From positions 124,001-188,000 of the forward strand of contig JADILM010000004.1 in NCBI GenBank assembly GCA_016617785.1: a stretch of DNA of 64,000 bases, written 5' to 3'. How positions within the stretch are numbered: position 1 is the stretch's first letter; every line of letters begins with the position of its first letter. The notes beneath the pieces were generated by a model. The model searched no databases and was not told the origin of the DNA. It worked only from the letters and a program-made list of their open reading frames with translations. Source of the DNA: Sporobolomyces roseus. Taxonomy: Eukaryota > Basidiomycota > Microbotryomycetes > Sporidiobolales > Sporidiobolaceae. A program made the position numbers and the translations under genes. Of this stretch, positions 24,025 through 35,750 are shown one piece after another.

Positions 24025-24408
24025 ATGCCGGCAAGGCGGATCACTGGACTGCAGCGACAAATCTACTCGCTGTACAAGCGCTCGCTAGAGATGGTACGAT
24101 CGAAACCCATCGTGAGTCATCTTTCTCCATTTTTCCAATCTTTTGCGAATCGACCACTCATAGATCGTTTATAGGAGAGCCGACCCGCTTTCTACAACTT
24201 TGTCGTACACCAGTTCAGACATCCTTCTGCTGGAGGAGGACTCAAGAGAAAGGACGTGCAAGCGATCGAACATTTATTGCGAAAGGGAGAAAAACAGCTC
24301 GACAGCTACTCTTCTTCAGGAGTCAAGAATATCAAGTTACCGAGTGATGCTCAGGAATGGCCACTCGGCTGGATAGCGAAAGGAGGGAAAGACAGGAGCG
24401 GTATCTGA
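24025..24408 (+). CDS. SDHAF1-like LYR-motif protein (complex II assembly)
   Basis: Two exons (24025-24111 and 24175-24408) give 106 aa. The N-terminus MPARRITGLQRQIYSLYKRS contains the L-Y-K/R motif of the LYR family; GLQRQ-x-SLYKR is typical of succinate dehydrogenase assembly factor 1 (yeast Sdh6). The rest fits too: an R-x-F segment (ESRPAFYNFVVHQFRH), then DVQAIEHLLRKGEKQLD. The family acts in the mitochondrial matrix and helps insert Fe-S clusters into Sdh2. It is small and easily overlooked, but length and motif order match. It is divergent from cofilin and convergent with the sphingomyelinase gene. Confidence 0.8.
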
Positions 24409-24795
24409 GAGAAACTCGAAAGAAAGAGAAAATCCGGACGGTGTAATTTCCTGGCAAAGAGGATTTATAGCGCTACTCATATCAGGAAAGCCTTGTAAGC
24501 ATTCGTTCATTGAAAGAAAACACTGTCGAAGCCGCTGACGCAGGGAGACGTCGAACTTAGCTCGAGTCTTGCGGCTAAGACGCGAAGATTGCGACTCGAA
24601 ACAATCGTTCGACAATCTGGAAGGTTCGCGCGATCGGAGGGAGATAAGTCGAATAGTGTTCAGAGGTCGACTTCAGCACTCTCGCGTGAACGTGAAGGGA
24701 AAAAAGAGGGAAATCATTATGCGATTCGAAAAGGATCATATTCGTTACAACAATGTGAAAAAAGTAACATGTGTTCGTATCTATGCTACATCGCT
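24409..24795. other. Convergent intergenic region
   Basis: 387 bp between the 3' ends of the LYR-protein and sphingomyelinase genes. I see no gene in it. Confidence 0.4.
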
Positions 24796-27700
24796 CTAAA
24801 GGCTGAAGCGCGATCCGAGAGACATAGGTCGGAATCGAGATCGTTTCTTCACCGACCTCCCATGCTTCCCAGCCGCTGCATGGGCAGCATTCTCGAACGC
24901 CCTGAGCGCCGAGAACTATTTCGACGAGATCTATCAGTCGGGTGAACGTCAAAGGAGCGAAAAGCAAAATCGAAACTTACATTCGGTCCTTGATCCAGAG
25001 TCGACTCTACTCCAATACGGGATTCTCCAGCTTCCGATGATGAAATCGACCAGCCGCTTCCTAGTCTCCTAAGCATACTGCCCAGTCCTGGTCCTTCGCA
25101 AGCGAAAAAATCGTGATGTCGTGACTGAGCGAAAGGTTCTTCCTTCGGCGGTGCAAGAGTTTGGAACGAAGACTCCTCCTCGTCTCGATTCGGTTCCGTG
25201 ACGGCCTAAGAAGCGGATACAGAGATCGGCGGGTCAGTCGAATCCAAGAGTGCAGAAGGATCTCGACGAACATCGGTATCGCGTTTTTGATCTTTGAAAG
25301 ATAAACCCGGTTGAATAACGGCCTGTAACGATATTGACTCAGCATGTATAGCGAGAAGTATCAGCGAGTGATTACAGAGTCCTTACACAATTGCTTTCAG
25401 ACCTCATAGAGCGCAACATGCAGATTGTGTTCTTCTTGCAGATCGGGCCGGAGCAATCTTCGACTTTACCTCCGCGCGACAATCGTGTATTGAAGAGTTG
25501 GAAGACGGTTCTGTCGAGGAAATAGACGATTCGAGCGCTGAATCAATCTCGTGCACAAGCGAGAAAGATCGAAAGAGATTGTGCTCACTCGTTGCGTTCG
25601 AAGACCTCCGTCACTCGATGCCAGAAAGTTGCGTTTAAACTAGCTCCTACGGGATGAGGCGGATCGAGATACGACCCATAGCTCGATCGAGCCGAGTAGT
25701 AGGTCTCCCATTTAGGTCCGAATTGAAACGAAGGATCCGTTTTGTTTGCTGCACATTCGCAAGACCAATCAGCTAATCAAGACACCTTGAAGGACTACCA
25801 GCCAAATGCGACCTTACTGAAGATAGGCCGGAAATCCATGACTTCGTAAGTATCGGGATCGATATCGTAAATTCGAAAAACTGGATTCCCGCCTGTCCTC
25901 AGCATCCAGAGTCAGAGCTAGCGGTGATCTAGTGGAATCGAGAAGATGCTCACTGGTTGGTGTCAGTGCCCCCGAGATGAAGGCAATGCCGTTAGCCGTC
26001 TCTGCTGTTCGGTTATCGTAGTCAGGATAGGCGATTTCGAACTCGTCGACGTGACTGTTTTCGCGACGAAATCGTTCAGTCTTGCGGAAAAAGGTGTAGG
26101 AGAAGAGTTGGAAGGGAGGAAGGTATGCGCACCTGTGACCATAGAAATGAGCAGCGATCGTATTTTGATACCTCTGAAAGATTTGGTTCGCATAATTCGA
26201 TTGATCCCGCATTGCATCCACCTTTCCAAACGGCATATGTCCGACTGCTTCGATACTGGGAGTGAGAGGGAGTACTGCTGTGAAGGGTAGCAGGTGAACT
26301 CACTGATCCATGCTCGTTGACCGAGTTTTTCGGCGAGGTCCAATTCGCTCGCCATCCAAGTCAAGATGCCGTTAGGATCCCAAATTGGTACATCGGAATC
26401 ATAAAGCCAGACTGAACATCGCTGCTCGTCAGCTGAGGATATCTTGTTACTGAGACATGAAATAGGAGACTCGCAATTTTGTTTGTACCTGTAGAGGAGA
26501 AAGGGGAATCAATCAGTGACTGCCAGCCGGCGAGTCGATATCGAAGACTCAACGCACCAGTAATTTGTGTTGATCGAAATAATCTTCAGGTCTGTACCGG
26601 GGTGAACCCGAGAATAGCAACCACTCATTGTTCGAACTTGCTCTGCCGCTTTGTGTCCTATCCATTTCTTCCAATCTTTCGCAGCGATGTCAAACACCCA
26701 CTGCGACACATCTCCGTTCGGACTTGTCATACGAGGGAAAGCATTGACGGGAGCGACGTCACTGTGAGGGTGCAAAAGAGTTAGCCCGATCGAATTCAAA
26801 CGAGAATCTGTGAACGCACTGATTCCCAACGACAGGATAAGAGATAGGTTGCATGTCCTCGTTCCACTTGATGAGATCATCAGACACTCCCTAGTCAGCA
26901 GTGAGAAGTCAGGTTGCTATCGCCAGACTTTCGAGACTTGTGAAGAAAAGTACTGATTGATCGACAGCCCAAACCGCACTTTCGACGACATCACCCGTGA
27001 AGATGGAGAACGATTTGTTGGGCGCGAATCTTTGAAACAGCTTTAGCATCAGCGTTTCGCATGAATTTGTATCGGTCAAAGTCCGAGAGTTCTCACCGAT
27101 CGATTGCGTCAAACATGCTCTCGACCAAGGCTTCGGGAGCGTCGCACTGTATTCGAAACGACAAGGGACGTTGTCAATGACGAAGGTAGAGAGATACGTT
27201 TCTGCTCAACTGACCTTTTTGTGGCCAAACTGTGAAAAGAGAGAACGATTCAGCACAGTCGATCTCGATGCATGAAGCTGAGAAGACCTCACCTTTCCAG
27301 CTGGAGATTTGACATGGTCTCCTATTGAATCAAACCCGTAATTCCGACAGCAGATCACTTTCGAGCAAGTGGTACTCGAGCCCTCCTGTACGAGCCAAAG
27401 TTTCGAATCGGTGAGGACTTTCTAAGACAGCAGGAAACATACGGTGTAGCTACGATCGACATGAACATCACTGATGTGAACAATTTGAAACGGTTTTCTC
27501 CCTCTCGACTTCCACTTCTTCGCCAGTCGTGGCCTGTTTCCACTTTGAACAGCTTTGAAATCGAAAGAGTCCGGGTCGATGGGTGCCTCCGTGAGGTTCA
27601 CTGTGTGTGGAATCGTTTGCTGGAGAGGACAAAGACCGAACACAGTGCTGCAGAAGTTCTTCGCGGCGTGAGAGGCAAGAGACATTGATCGCAAGTCGTG

Positions 27701-28296
27701 AGCGAGAATGGGTGCTTGTGTTCCGACTGCACCGGCGCAGACATCAGCGTCCTCGATCTGGGCACAATTAGAGATGGTTAGCTTCTCCGAGACGTTATAG
27801 GATTGAAAGGGACAGGTTTCACCCCAAGTTTCGTGCAGAAACCGACGAATAAATCGACGAAAGCATCATCTCCGACGTGCGCCAACGCCTGTAAAGGGGC
27901 CAGTAACCCAATACAGGTACCACACGATATTGCCGTCTCTACATCCCCCATAAAATCCTCAACGAAACTTGCGTAAACGCACACGGCGAGTAACAACGAA
28001 ACTAGAACGCAAAGGCATCGATTTCCAAAGTCTTTCCTTGCTGTACTGACTTTTCTTGAAGGTCGTCCCTCAGGTTCTGGACTCGGTGAAGTTACTCGTT
28101 CGGTCGCTCCATACGATGCGATACTCCGGATACTTCGAGGTCGAGAGGAAGAAGACGAGAGGGAATTTAGGGGAGAGAGGGAAGGTCGAGAACTGGGTGG
28201 ACTGAGTTCAGGTATGGACAAGCGAGAGACATCTGATGATTCTGTCGATCCGCTACTGTCGCTCAAGAGTGTCGTCCTCTCCTCTGTTGATGACAT
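24796..28296 (-). CDS. Membrane-anchored acid sphingomyelinase-like phosphodiesterase
   Basis: Predicted hydrolysis of sphingomyelin-type lipids by a saposin-calcineurin-type enzyme. An Ser-rich cytoplasmic tail of about 92 residues precedes one transmembrane helix ([18 protein letters not shown], about residues 94-111), so it should be a type II membrane protein with the enzyme in the lumen or outside. A saposin-B domain with CGTC, FC, VC, FC and LC cysteines follows. The metallophosphatase motifs are [26 protein letters not shown] and GHSHVDEF. The family C-terminal segment is present ([40 protein letters not shown]). After the last cysteines the frame meets a stop at 25372; splicing instead leads through introns near 25314-25375, 25206-25271 (GTTCGT donor) and 24930-24985 to a basic tail ending SRFSL at 24796. 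I chose the longer form with limited confidence. It shares a 195-bp divergent promoter with DDB1. Confidence 0.8.
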
Positions 28297-28491
28297 CTGT
28301 CTTCGGGAGATCGAAAGAGGGGCGCGGTTCTTCACTCTCCAGTTGTGCTGACGGATGTGGTCTAGAGGTCTTTGTGGTCAATGGTGAATCTTGTAAGCCA
28401 GGGTCAGAAGCGAGTGAGGGGTGGTTAGAGTGGGAGATGAACTGCCTCGGGTCGTTTCTCTACTTTCTCCCTTTCACTTCATTCAATACTT

Positions 28492-31400
28492 ATGCTCTAC
28501 TTGGCATCTGCACAATCTCCAACAGCACAACTAGGTGCGATCAAATGCGACTTTTACGAAGCAGGAACTAGTGTGGTCGTGATCAAGTTCGTCTCCTTCC
28601 TCCACTTTCAACTTCCGAAACTCAAGAGCTGACCTCGTTTCCACCTACAGCAAGCTCAACAGGTTAGAGATCTACGCCATACAGGAAGATGGGAGACTCG
28701 AATTGATTGAAGAGGTCCCAGTGTGGTCAGGAATAGCTGCGATCGAGAGCGTGAAATTACCGGTGAGTCTCATTCCAACCCTGGCGTTTTCGATCTGTAA
28801 CTGAGCCCACGAGGAGTGATTCGTATCCTAAAGTCCGAGGAGAGATCCTGCATCGTAGTCCTTACTACCTGCTTGAAACTTTTCCTCCTCTCTTTCCAAC
28901 CCCACCTTTCGCCGAAACTTAAAACCATCGCTCAAACCACGATCTCTGAACCATTCGGACGCATCTCAGAGTATCAGACGATCCAGGTGGATCCTCACAA
29001 TCGATGTCTCGTGGTCCATGCCTACGACGGACTTCTTCGAATCGTTCCTCTCCTCACGAACAGCTCCTCTCCTTCGAAAGCCTCTCGACGTGGTTCCACC
29101 TCGAAGAAGAACGAAGATTCGACGGCATTCACGCTCGACAGTAGTTACAACGTTCGAGTGTCGAATCTCAACGTCACTTCCCTCGCCCTTCTCTCAACTC
29201 CCTTGGATTCCGCCCCTGCTTTCGCACTCGTCAACACCGATCACCACGGAAACAGAGTCTTGACTACCTACAACATCGATCTCGACGAGAAGGACGTCGA
29301 GGAAGGACCGGTACCAACTGAAACTTTGCAGGACCTCGGAAGCGAATTATGTTTGGGAATTGCTGAACAAGCCGGTGTCATCGTGATTGGAGAAGAGTCA
29401 GTATCTTTCTTTGACCCCGAGAATGTGGCGGAAGACTCGAAGGGCAAGAGGAAAGCGACTCAGGGCAGGAAGATAGTCAAATGTCGTCTCCCACTTGCCA
29501 GAATCACCTCGTTAGTCCTGAATCATCCTACTTTACCTCCGTATCGCCCACTCACGAGTCGTTTGAGCGTAGTTTCGCGTATTTGTCGAGAGAGCGACTG
29601 CTCTTGGGTGACATCTTCGGCAAAATGTTCCTAGTCGACATCGAATTCGGCGCTTCAGGCGTTGAAGGCATGAAGGCGACCGACTTGGGCGATGTGAGTC
29701 CCTTTGACAACTGTTGAATCGAAGTTTGAGACTCACACGCCTTTCGTGACTCGCAGACTACCTCACCGACCGCTATCGTTCCCATCTCTTCATCTCTCGT
29801 CTATCTCGCTTCTCGTTTCGGCGACGCACAACTCGTCAACATTTCCTCCCTGCTGTCGGATACTCCCGGTGTTTCGGATCGGATGGAACAAGATTCAACT
29901 GAAGAACCCGAGCTTGAACTCCTTGCGAGTTATCCAAACTTGGCGCCAATTGTCGACAGTTGTATCGTCGGTGGCGACGGAGGCTCTGCTGTACGTCATC
30001 CTCTCTTCTAGATTATATGCCGTCGTTCAACTCGAGCTGAGGTGAGGCTGTGTACTTTTGCTAGGGATTTGTCGTGACCTGCTCAGGCGCCTACAAGAGT
30101 GGCTCCCTGCGGATTGTTCGTCGCGGTGTTGGTCTTACGGAGCTAGCTAGTCTGGAACTCGAGGGAGTACAGAGGATGTGGTCAGTCGCTGGTCAACGAA
30201 GGTGAGCATGATTTGCCGGCTTTGCGATTCTCGGGTTTCTCACGACATTCGTCTCCCTCAGCTCGCAATACCTCGTACTCGGATACTTCGACGAGACACG
30301 CATACTTCAAGTCTCCTCTACAGGAGAGGAAGGAGAAATTGAATACGACGTGGAGGAGACTGAGCTTTCCCCGTTCAAGACCGACATCGCAACCCTGTTC
30401 GCAACTCATCTCGGAGATCTACTAGTACAAGTTACGCAAGACACTGTAAACTACTCTAGCCACGGAGGTAGTACTAGCGCCGAATGGTCTCCAGATGGAA
30501 AGCAGAAGATCACCGCTGCTGCCGCTTCTGGAAAGCATCTTCTCGTAGCCGTTCAAGGTGGCACTCTCGTCCTTCTATCGGTCGTCAATGGTAGCCTGAC
30601 TCAACAGAGGTACGTCCTGATCTTCATCATTGCGCGGTTTCGCTTCTCTTCGTCTGATGCTTCGCTCTTTCTTTCGACAGCGTTACCTCCTTCGAAACCG
30701 AAATTGCATCTCTTGCCATCAATTCTTCGTCCCGAGGCGCGTTCGCAGTAATCGGTCTCTGGACATCTCAGAACATTCATCTTCTATCACTTCCGGACTT
30801 GTCGATCTGCGCAACTCAAACTCTCCCGACGACCTATCTCATTCGCTCCGTTCTCCTCACAACCTTCTCGGATGGAGCCACTATTCTCTTTGCCGGCCTC
30901 GGGGATGGATCGCTTGTCACGACGACTGTCTCTCTCGAGAAGAAAGAGATAGCAGGCAATACACTGAAAACTGTCGTCCTCGGCAATCGTCCATTCCTAT
31001 TGTCCGAGTTTAGCCAAAACGGCAAGGGTGCAAACGTCTTCGCCTGTAGTGATCGACCGACAATCATCTCACGAGCGAAAGACCGACTCGTCTATTCCAG
31101 TGTCAACGTTGAGGTCAGCCCAAGCGAAATTATTCTACACTGTGTCATAGACGTGCGCTAATCAGACGCCATCCTATCTGTGACACAGGACGTCAGTGCT
31201 GTTGCACCCCTGTCAAGCTCGACAGGATCTTCGCTCGCTGTCGCTTCGCCATCTCTCTTGCGAATCGGTCGAATCGACGCAATTCAGCAAATCGACATTC
31301 GCACAGTTCCCCTCGAAGAAGACGAACCCCGACGTATCGCTCACGACCCAAAGAATCGCACTTTCGGCGTGCTGTGTTCACGAAGGGATGTCGACCGCTC

Positions 31401-32812
31401 GAGTGGAGATCGTTCAACGATAGCCTCTTTGCGATTCCTTGCTGAGGAGACCTTCACGAGTATGTAACAATCATGCAGTCTGCACCATCTCGAGCGATCG
31501 TGGCTGAATTACTGTCTGTCTTGTACAGCTCGCGCGATTATCGCACTCGGCTCGAATGAGGAAGGGCAAGCCATTACTCGATTAGTCGTTGGGGAATCAA
31601 GCTACTTCGCGATAGGTACGGCAATTGTCGAGGAAGGCGTTGCGGAACCTGAGAAAGGTCGTCTCCTGGTCTATCAGCAAGTAGATATCGAAAAGTTCGA
31701 ACAAGTTGCTGCGATCGAAATCAATGGTTGCCCCTTCGCTGCGATTGATGCTGGGGATGGAGCTATCGCTGTCGCGGTCAACTCACAGGTACGCTCAGAC
31801 TTAATATGGTGTCGCTGCCCCCACCGAAGTCCACAGAACTGATCGCGATTTGAACGACAGGTCTTGGTTTACTCGCTCGATTCGTCAACTTCAACTCTTT
31901 CACTCTCTGCAACGTGGTCCGGCGCCTTCATCGCTTTGACCCTCGCGACAGGTCCAGATTCGACCATTGTGGTTGGAGACGCATTACGATCGATCACCGT
32001 TCTCAAGTATACCTCTGGCGCTCGACCGAAACTCGAAGAGGTCGCGAAAGATTACCGTTCTCGCTACATGGTCGGAGTCGAGTCGATCTCACCCTCTACC
32101 AAGGAGACCGTCGTAGAGGGCCCGAGGGAGTTCATTGGAGCCGAGACCGACCTGAACTTGTTCACGGTTCAGCATGATCCTTCAACCGCTGCCGGTCGAC
32201 TCGAGGACGCAGGAAACCTCACGCCTCGTGGGAGCTTCCACCTCGGAGAAATGGTTTCCCGGTTCCGTCATGGTGAGTTCTACGCCTTTCGAAGGTGATC
32301 TCAATCTCGCTAGTCCAGGAGCTAAACGAGGTACACTCTCCGTCTCGCAGGCGTCTTTGGACAGCAATACGGTGATTCATCTGGAGTTGCACAACCCAAA
32401 CTCGTCTTTACCACTTCTGCTGGATCTATCGGCGTCATCGCTGAGCTTGACGAGGGTTCTTCAACGCTGCTTTCGAGTCTCGAGCGAAACATGCGCTGTT
32501 TCGTCGAGGGTATCGGGGGTCTTTCACAAGAGGAGTAAGTGATGTTTTCTGACTTAGGCCGCCTCGCAGTCGTTGCCTGTTTTCCGAACTGACTTGGACT
32601 CGATCGCACTCCTTAGGTTCCGTTCTTTCAAGGCAGACAAACGTTCCATCACTTCGTCGGGTTTCGTCGACGGTACTTTCGTTCAGCAATTCCTAGATCT
32701 TCCACCAAGCGAGCAAGATCGTATCATGGGCGGAAGGAACGAGTTCGAAAAGTTGACGATGGAGAAAGAGGAAGTTGTTCGAATTTTGGAAGAAGTTGGC
32801 AGATTGCACTGA
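28492..32812 (+). CDS. DDB1: DNA damage-binding protein 1 (DDB1)
   Basis: Large beta-propeller adaptor of CUL4 ubiquitin ligases, acting in nucleotide excision repair and replication control. The N-terminus MLYLASAQSPTAQLGAIKCD and the next exons (NRLEIYAIQEDGRLELIEEV, IQVDPHNRCLVVHAYDGLLR) match the DDB1 pattern of AQKPTAVxGC, NTRLEIY and LYDGLxKVIP. The middle carries repeated WD-like blades typical of the MMS1/CPSF-A superfamily. The last exon encodes FVDGTFVQQFLDLPPSEQD and ends EEVVRILEEVGRLH, as DDB1 does. Many introns are used and the protein is about 1,150-1,200 aa. The start is the first ATG after the divergent promoter. DDB1 is favoured over CPSF160 or SF3b130 by the N-terminal motif and size. 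Confidence 0.88.
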
Positions 32813-33122
32813 GTCAGCCGAGCAGTGTAGATGCGCTCCTCTATTGTAATGAGTCTCACGAATGTCCCTTGCATGGTCGAGCCGTCTCGGGTCGTTTATC
32901 GTCTTTGTTCGCAAAGATTGCGAGGTCTGGAAAGAATAGCGTTCCTCGTCTTCCTCTCTCAACTTTTCAGCGGTGACCTCCCAGTATAGTCACGTCACGT
33001 CGATCAGATCGTTCTCAGCTACTTTCTCGTTGCTTTCGAGTTTCATCCAATTCCCTCTTCTCCGATTCGCTCTTTCAGTCAACTTAATTTTCCTTCCTTC
33101 CTTTCACTTCTCACTCTCAATC

Positions 33123-34816
33123 ATGGCTGCTCGATCTGGACCATCAAAAATACTCAAGCAAGCGACTCGCTCGTTGGCGACTGTAGCACCTAATGTCAAC
33201 AAGCCGTGAGTCTCCTCTCTCTCTTTTGCCAGAATATTAAAAGTCGATGACGGTGATTGATCGAGATCGATTTGTACAGTCCTACTGGTATGCTATAACT
33301 CTCTAATCTGGTTTGAGTTCACCAAAAGCCATACTGACCCTAACTGCCCTTCCCTCAACTCTTCATTCGACCATCAACTTTCCATCTTTCAATCGATCCC
33401 GATCCCGACTATCCCTCAAAATTACGTATCTTTGGACAACGGTGACATGGATATTAGCTATCGTTATGATGAACATGGGTGGTCCCAGTACCGTATGTTT
33501 CATTCTCGCTCTTCCATTTTTCGCATCGCAGGCGTTTCCTTTCAGTATCGGAACCCTGTCAATGATCTCCATCGTCGTGTACTCTGTCTGAATCTGATGA
33601 TTGTGTCTGCGAACAGGTCCCCGAAACTGGAGACTTTCTGTCCCGACTCTTTCACGACGGCGATCTCATTCCTCTCCCTTTCCAATCAGTTCTCGCTCCT
33701 CTCATCGCGAAACGCCGTACCCCAAAGATCGAGAAGCAATACGCAGATATCGGAGGAGGATCTCCTATCTTGAAGTGGACCCGGGTTCAAGGAGAGGGAA
33801 TGGTCAAACTGTTAGACGAGATGTCACCAGAGACGGCTCCTCACAAAGCCTACGTCGCATTCCGGTATGCCAACCCGTTGACGGAAACTTGTTTGGACGA
33901 GATGAAGCGGGACGGAGTAACCAGGGCTGTCGCTTTCACTCAGTACCCTCAATACAGTTGTTCAACTACCGGAAGTAGCTTGAACGAGATGTGGAGACAG
34001 ACCACGGAACGTACAACGAAGGAAGGTCTGGAGAACGAGATTCAATGGAGTGTTATCGATCGATGGGGAGTCCACGAAGGTTTCGTCGATGTAAGCACAA
34101 ATTATGACCTTGCTACCCCCTCATAATCTCCAATCCTCTCACTTATACGGGATCGAACGCTCGCAGTCTGTCGCCCGCAACATCGAAGCATCACTCGCCA
34201 GTTACCCCTCCGAGACTCGAGATCAGGTCGTCCTCCTCTTCTCCGCCCATTCCCTTCCCATGTCAGTCGTCAACCGAGGTGATCCTTATCCTGCCGAAGT
34301 TGGAGCGACTGTTTCAGCCATCATGCACCGACTAGGAAACAAGAACCCTTACCGACTAGTCTGGCAATCACAAGTTGGACCTTCAGCTTGGTTGGGACCT
34401 CAGACCAGCGATGCGATCAAAGGCTACGCGAAGAAACAACACAACGATCTCTTGTTGATTCCCGTCGCTTTCACGAGCGATCACATCGAGACTTTGTTTG
34501 AATTGGATTTGGAATACCTCGAAGAGGCGAAAGAGGTGCGTATTCTCGCCTCGAATGAGATTTCTGGCGTTCAGTCACTAACGTACGATCTCGCTTGACA
34601 CAGTTGGGAATGACAGGAGTGAAACGAGTTGAATCACTGAATGATTCTCCTTATTTCATCAAGGCTTTGGCCGACATCGCTTCTTCCCACTTGCAATCCG
34701 GCAAGACCGTCTCGGCTCAACTCGGATTACGATGCCCAGGGTGTACAAATGAGAAGTGTGGGAAACAAAAGGAGTGGTTCAAGAGTTTCGCCGAGAATCA
34801 ACGAGTCAATGTATGA
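33123..34816 (+). CDS. HEM15: Ferrochelatase
   Basis: Inserts Fe2+ into protoporphyrin IX at the matrix face of the mitochondrial inner membrane, the last step of haem synthesis. The first exon ([20 protein letters not shown]) is a basic mitochondrial presequence. An 8-nt exon at 33280-33287 then joins it to [12 protein letters not shown], giving the family motif [18 protein letters not shown]. Next come [41 protein letters not shown] with the catalytic histidine, and [12 protein letters not shown]. The C-terminus contains [11 protein letters not shown]; with the Cys in YSCSTTGS this supplies the four ligands of the [2Fe-2S] cluster known from animal and some fungal ferrochelatases. Introns lie at 33206-33279, 33288-33457, 33493 to about 33616, near 34092-34166 and near 34534-34604. 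Confidence 0.95.
33280..33287 (+). other. 8-nt microexon of ferrochelatase
   Basis: The octamer TCCTACTG is bounded by TACAG and GTATGC. Only with it included does the frame give [13 protein letters not shown], the conserved N-terminal ferrochelatase motif. Confidence 0.85.
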
Positions 34817-35084
34817 GGAGGAATTGTATTGGGCGAGGGGGAGTAGGATTTGTATCTAGAACCGCAACATTGCAAGGCTTTGAAGTCTCTCCATATTGCG
34901 GGGGCAGCAAGTACCGCTAAACAATGCGAGTGGTGTTGGCTCGACGAGTTCACTCTCTGTCATGGATGAAAGGAACTGCATTAGCGCGGTCGAAGACGAA
35001 ACACAGCTGGGCTTGTACTCACCGATACATAGCACTTCTCAGGTCCCTCGATTACGGACTTCTACCCCATCCATCACTAATCTC

Positions 35085-35515
35085 CTACACTTTCTTCGTT
35101 TCCTCGATTGCCTTTTCACCTTTCGCAATCTTCTCTTCTTCAGTCTCTGGCAGCAAATAGTCTCCCCCATACAATCCCGCTACGGCGACTGCCCCTATGA
35201 CGACCCAGAAGTACAGACGAGTCTTCCAATTCAAGACTGTTTCTCGCGAAAGTTATCAGCTTTCTCTCGTCATTCTCCAGCTTTCATTCGGAGGACTCGC
35301 CCAGATATGATTCAAATACATTCCTCTGTTTGACTGACTTCCGCCTAGCTGCTTCGACCAGTGGAGGTTCCCGTGACTGTCCGATAGCTGATTTCGCGAG
35401 ACTTGAAGATCCCGGTGTCGGCAATTCTGTGCGAGCTCCGCCTCGTAGGCCACTAGAAGGCGTGATATGTTTCAAGCTTGCGTCTAGAGGGGTTGAAGGA
35501 GAGGAAAGAGGGGAA

Positions 35516-35546
<31 letters not shown>

Positions 35547-35637
35547 AGAAGGAAGGAGGTTTCGATCGACGAGTCTTTGAGGCTACGGAGTAAGATCTAG
35601 TCCCGCGGGTGCATAAGCTACAGAGTCGTCGATTCAT
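35085..35637 (-). CDS. Small single-pass mitochondrial membrane protein, unknown
   Basis: The start MNRRLCSLCTRGTRSYSVAS looks like a mitochondrial presequence. A Pro-run (from a GGA repeat on the + strand at about 35518-35545) and a Ser/Pro linker follow, then KQRNVFESYL. The second exon (35085-35236) gives NWKTRLYFWVVIGAVAVAGL, a transmembrane helix, and a short charged tail (ETEEEKIAKGEKAIEETKKV). No GT donor keeps the frame; a GC-AG intron at 35237-35300 (donor GCGAGT, CTGAT branch, AACAG acceptor) does. I do not recognise the family; the layout is that of small inner-membrane assembly or respiratory subunits. It overlaps no other gene and lies between ferrochelatase and sideroflexin. Confidence 0.55.
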
Positions 35638-35750
35638 GTTACGGTTCGGGTGAATGGTGGACAAATAGAGATGAGAATTCGAAATTTCTCCATCTTCCTC
35701 CAGCTCACTACCGACCTCAACTAGCGATAACAGACAAGCTCGCTAGGATC

